From Lentzea fradiae (lineage in GTDB: Bacteria > Actinomycetota > Actinomycetes > Mycobacteriales > Pseudonocardiaceae): a stretch of 64,000 nt of DNA. The notes beneath the pieces are model-generated. The model saw only the letters and a list, made by a program, of their open reading frames with translations, had not been told where the DNA came from and did not search any database. The position numbers were made by a program, and so were the translations under genes. Shown here piece after piece: positions 62,148 to 64,000 of this stretch. Positions within the stretch are counted from its first letter, which is position 1. Each line of letters starts with the position of its first letter. The stretch is taken from assembly GCF_900100955.1 (NCBI RefSeq), contig NZ_FNCC01000009.1, forward strand, positions 62,001 to 126,000. The letters run 5' to 3'.

Positions 62148-62237
62148 TATGACGGCGAGTTAGGCCCGGGTATGACGACGCGCTCTGTGCAACGCCGTTA
62201 TTGTCCGGTCCTGCGGTGGTCGACGTGGGCCACCGCA
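62148..62237 (+). promoter_or_regulatory. Direct repeat and leader hairpin upstream of the P450 gene
   Basis: GTATGACGGCG (62148-62158) and GTATGACGACG (62170-62180) are direct repeats 22 bp apart, about two helical turns. Downstream, TGCGGTGG (62212-62219) and CCACCGCA (62230-62237) form a perfect 8-bp inverted repeat in the probable leader, 31 nt before the P450 ATG. Both are candidate regulatory elements. Confidence 0.4.
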
Positions 62238-62268
62238 CCACTCCTTTCCGCCGAAGGGACACGGAGTC

Positions 62269-63585
62269 ATGAGGGACGTTCTGCAGCAGAAGACAGACGT
62301 CCGGTCCCGAGTGACCGGGTGGATGGGCCGGAGGTTCCTCGCGCACCTCACGAAGACCGGGTTCGACCTCGGGTCGTCCTGGCTCGTGCCCTCCCGCGTG
62401 CTGGCGCCGCTGCGCCGCAACGGGTTGAACCCGGTGCCGGAGCTGGCGCGCATGCAGGCGCAGGGACCGGTCACGCGGCTGCCACTGCCGGTCACGGTGT
62501 GGCTGGTGACCGGCTACGACGCGGCGAAGCAGGTGCTGGTGGACGCCGAGGCGTTCAGCAACGACTTCGGCCACCTGCGGAACCTGGGGCTCTTCGCGGA
62601 CGAGGCACCGGGCGGTCTCGGGTTCAGCGACCCGCCGGAGCACACGCGGCTGCGCAAGGTGCTGACGCCGGAGTTCACCATGCGGCGGCTGGCCAGGCTC
62701 GTCCCGCGGATCGAGGCCATCGTGGCCGACCAGCTCGACCTGATGTCCATGGAGGACGGTCCGGTCGACCTCGTCGAGAAGTTCGCGATGACCGTGCCCG
62801 CGCTCACCATCTGCGAGCTGCTCGGCGTGCCCGCGAGCCAGCGGGAGGAGTTCCAGCGGCGCAGCGTCTCGCGGTTCGACCTGGACGGCGCCGCCACGGC
62901 GTCGCTGTCGGCCGTGTCCGAGTCGATCGTCTACTTCCGCGAGCTGGTCCGCGCCCAGCGCGAGGCCCCCGGCGACGGGCTGCTCGGCGAGCTGATCCGC
63001 AAGCACGGCGACGACCTGGACGACGACGAGCTGGCCGGCCTCGCCGACGGGCTGCTCACCGGCGGGTTCGAGACGACGGCCAGCATGATCTCGCTCGGCA
63101 CGCTCGCGATGCTGCGCTCCCCGGAGCTGGCCCAGCGCGTCCTCGAAGGCGAGGAGGCCGTCAACGGCGTCGTCGACGAGCTGCTGCGGCACCAGAGCGT
63201 CGTGCAGGTGGCGTTCCTGCGCATCGCCCGCCACGACACCACCATCGCCGGGACGAAGATCAAGGCGGGCGACATCGTCGCCTGCTCCCTGTCGCAGGCC
63301 AACCGCGACCCGAGCGTCTACCCCGACCCCGACGCCATCCTGCCGGACCGCCCGGCCGGCCAGCACCTCGCGTTCGGTCACGGCGCGCACCGCTGCATCG
63401 GCGCCGAGCTGGCCAAGATGGAGCTGCGGGCCGCCTACCCCGCGCTGATGCGCCGGTTCCCGGAGATGCGCCTCGCGGTCGACCCCGGCGAGCTGTCGTT
63501 CCGCAAGCTGTCGATCGTGTACGGGCTGCACTCGCTGCCGATCCACCTGGGCAGCCACACCAGCCCGATCCAGCCGGCCCCGTAA
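62269..63585 (+). CDS. Cytochrome P450
   Basis: The 438-residue protein has I-helix GGFETT (265-270, oxygen activation), ELLR of the ExxR motif (304-307), RPAGQHLAFG and the heme loop FGHGAHRCIG with Cys376 as axial ligand. It belongs to the bacterial CYP class that receives electrons from separate ferredoxin, but no ferredoxin gene is adjacent. The N-terminal 40 residues are basic and longer than usual without a membrane anchor. The first Gly of the canonical AGxxT motif is kept, while Ala is Gly. The substrate is unknown. Confidence 0.92.
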   Translation: MRDVLQQKTDVRSRVTGWMGRRFLAHLTKTGFDLGSSWLVPSRVLAPLRRNGLNPVPELARMQAQGPVTRLPLPVTVWLVTGYDAAKQVLVDAEAFSNDFGHLRNLGLFADEAPGGLGFSDPPEHTRLRKVLTPEFTMRRLARLVPRIEAIVADQLDLMSMEDGPVDLVEKFAMTVPALTICELLGVPASQREEFQRRSVSRFDLDGAATASLSAVSESIVYFRELVRAQREAPGDGLLGELIRKHGDDLDDDELAGLADGLLTGGFETTASMISLGTLAMLRSPELAQRVLEGEEAVNGVVDELLRHQSVVQVAFLRIARHDTTIAGTKIKAGDIVACSLSQANRDPSVYPDPDAILPDRPAGQHLAFGHGAHRCIGAELAKMELRAAYPALMRRFPEMRLAVDPGELSFRKLSIVYGLHSLPIHLGSHTSPIQPAP

Positions 63586-63596
63586 CCGGGTCCGGC

Positions 63597-63710
63597 GGCC
63601 GGGTTCGGCAGCCAGGACCGATGCCCAGGAGCGCTGGCCAGGTCCGGCAGTCAGGTTCAGCGGGCGCGTCCAGCACCCGTGTGCGGAACCGGTCGGTGGC
63701 CGGGTTCGGC
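63597..63710. repeat. Degenerate GC-rich repeats between P450 and last gene
   Basis: GGCCGGGTTCGGC occurs exactly at 63597-63609 and 63698-63710. Between them are weaker copies such as GGCCAGGTCCGGCAG. The 223-bp gap has no gene; the repeats could form alternative hairpins and act as a terminator for the P450 gene. Confidence 0.45.
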
Positions 63711-63808
63711 GGCCAAGTTCGCCGTTGCGTCCGGCCGCTCGGGGACGCCCGCGTACGGCCGAACGGCTTCCTGTGGCGAGAGGTGGAGCGCGAGTAGCGT
63801 CGCTGGGC

Positions 63809-64000
63809 ATGAGACGACTGCTCGGTGTCGCGTTGTCGTTGCTCCTCGTCCTCACTGCCGCCCCGGCTGCCACCGCCGGTGAGCGGGGCGGCGACCGGCC
63901 GTTGCCCGGTTACACGATCGTCAACCCGCCGCTCGCCCCGGCTACTGTCGGCGGCAAGCCGACGAAGGTGTTGCAGGGCGTCCACAGTCACTCGGCTTAC
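63809..64000 (+). CDS. Secreted protein, N-terminal part (partial)
   Basis: The ATG at 63809 opens a frame that runs off the right edge after 64 residues. The signal peptide is clear (MRRLLGVALSLLLVLTAAPA then ATAG, cut at about 23). The mature start (GYTIVNPPLAPATVGGKPTK then VLQGVHSHSAY) recalls a group of secreted actinomycete alpha/beta hydrolases, from memory only. The catalytic part is outside the window. Confidence 0.65.
   Translation, partial: MRRLLGVALSLLLVLTAAPAATAGERGGDRPLPGYTIVNPPLAPATVGGKPTKVLQGVHSHSAY

Overview
This 64 kb window is very GC-rich, densely packed DNA from an actinomycete, most likely a soil member of the Pseudonocardiales or a relative. The evidence is the extreme third-position GC, the many GTG starts and ATGA/GTGA gene overlaps, the secreted Tat and Sec enzymes, a SigK/RskA pair, and family content (cholesterol oxidase, tetrameric sarcosine oxidase, MatB, ABC-F pairs). 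I saw no phage, insertion sequence, CRISPR array, rRNA or tRNA. The window reads as chromosomal arm-type metabolic DNA.

Layout. 1-2738: end of a catabolic operon (CoA-transferase, citryl-CoA lyase-like protein, hydroxyquinol-type dioxygenase, MDR reductase). 2782-9155: secreted FAD oxidase, streptogrisin-like protease, SigK/RskA, and a large secreted M28 aminopeptidase. 9343-13053: MFS exporter, two small membrane proteins with a methyltransferase, and an Acr3-type arsenite transporter. 13353-18914: soxBDAG sarcosine oxidase operon with a divergent GntR regulator. 18946-21675: SDR, MFS and TetR. 21679-24909: glycosyltransferase, serine hydrolase and DHFR-like protein. 25014-30318: a steroid-linked block with KstR-type operator sequences, a DapB-like dehydrogenase, a CMD-family protein, cholesterol oxidase, and an amine oxidase fused to a cyclic-nucleotide-binding domain. 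30330-34615: amidohydrolase and a secreted GH31 glucosidase with two inserted CBM35-like domains. 34680-38520: operon of M20 dipeptidase, PLP decarboxylase and an unknown protein. 39611-41604: WYL regulator and epoxide hydrolase sharing an operator. 41582-46475: GntR-controlled malonate uptake and activation (transporter, MatB, fused carboxyltransferase). 46457-50194: six-gene operon of a NarL-type two-component system, KhtT/KhtU-like K+/H+ antiporter and two small membrane or secreted proteins. 50786-57036: small membrane protein, HxlR/MFS and XRE-cupin/hydrolase divergons, amidase and patatin. 57134-60482: tandem ABC-F proteins with a possible leader ORF. 60500-64000: DUF899 protein, methyltransferase, P450 and a partial secreted protein.

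How it works together. Most of the window is small catabolic modules, each with its own regulator and an operator visible in the intergenic DNA (GntR/sox, GntR/mat, WYL/hydrolase, XRE/hydrolase, HxlR/MFS, TetR/MFS/SDR). The strongest candidates for undescribed biology are the amine oxidase with a cyclic-nucleotide-binding tail next to cholesterol oxidase under KstR-like sites, the sensor-coupled KhtTU operon with its two small proteins, and the dipeptidase/decarboxylase/unknown operon.
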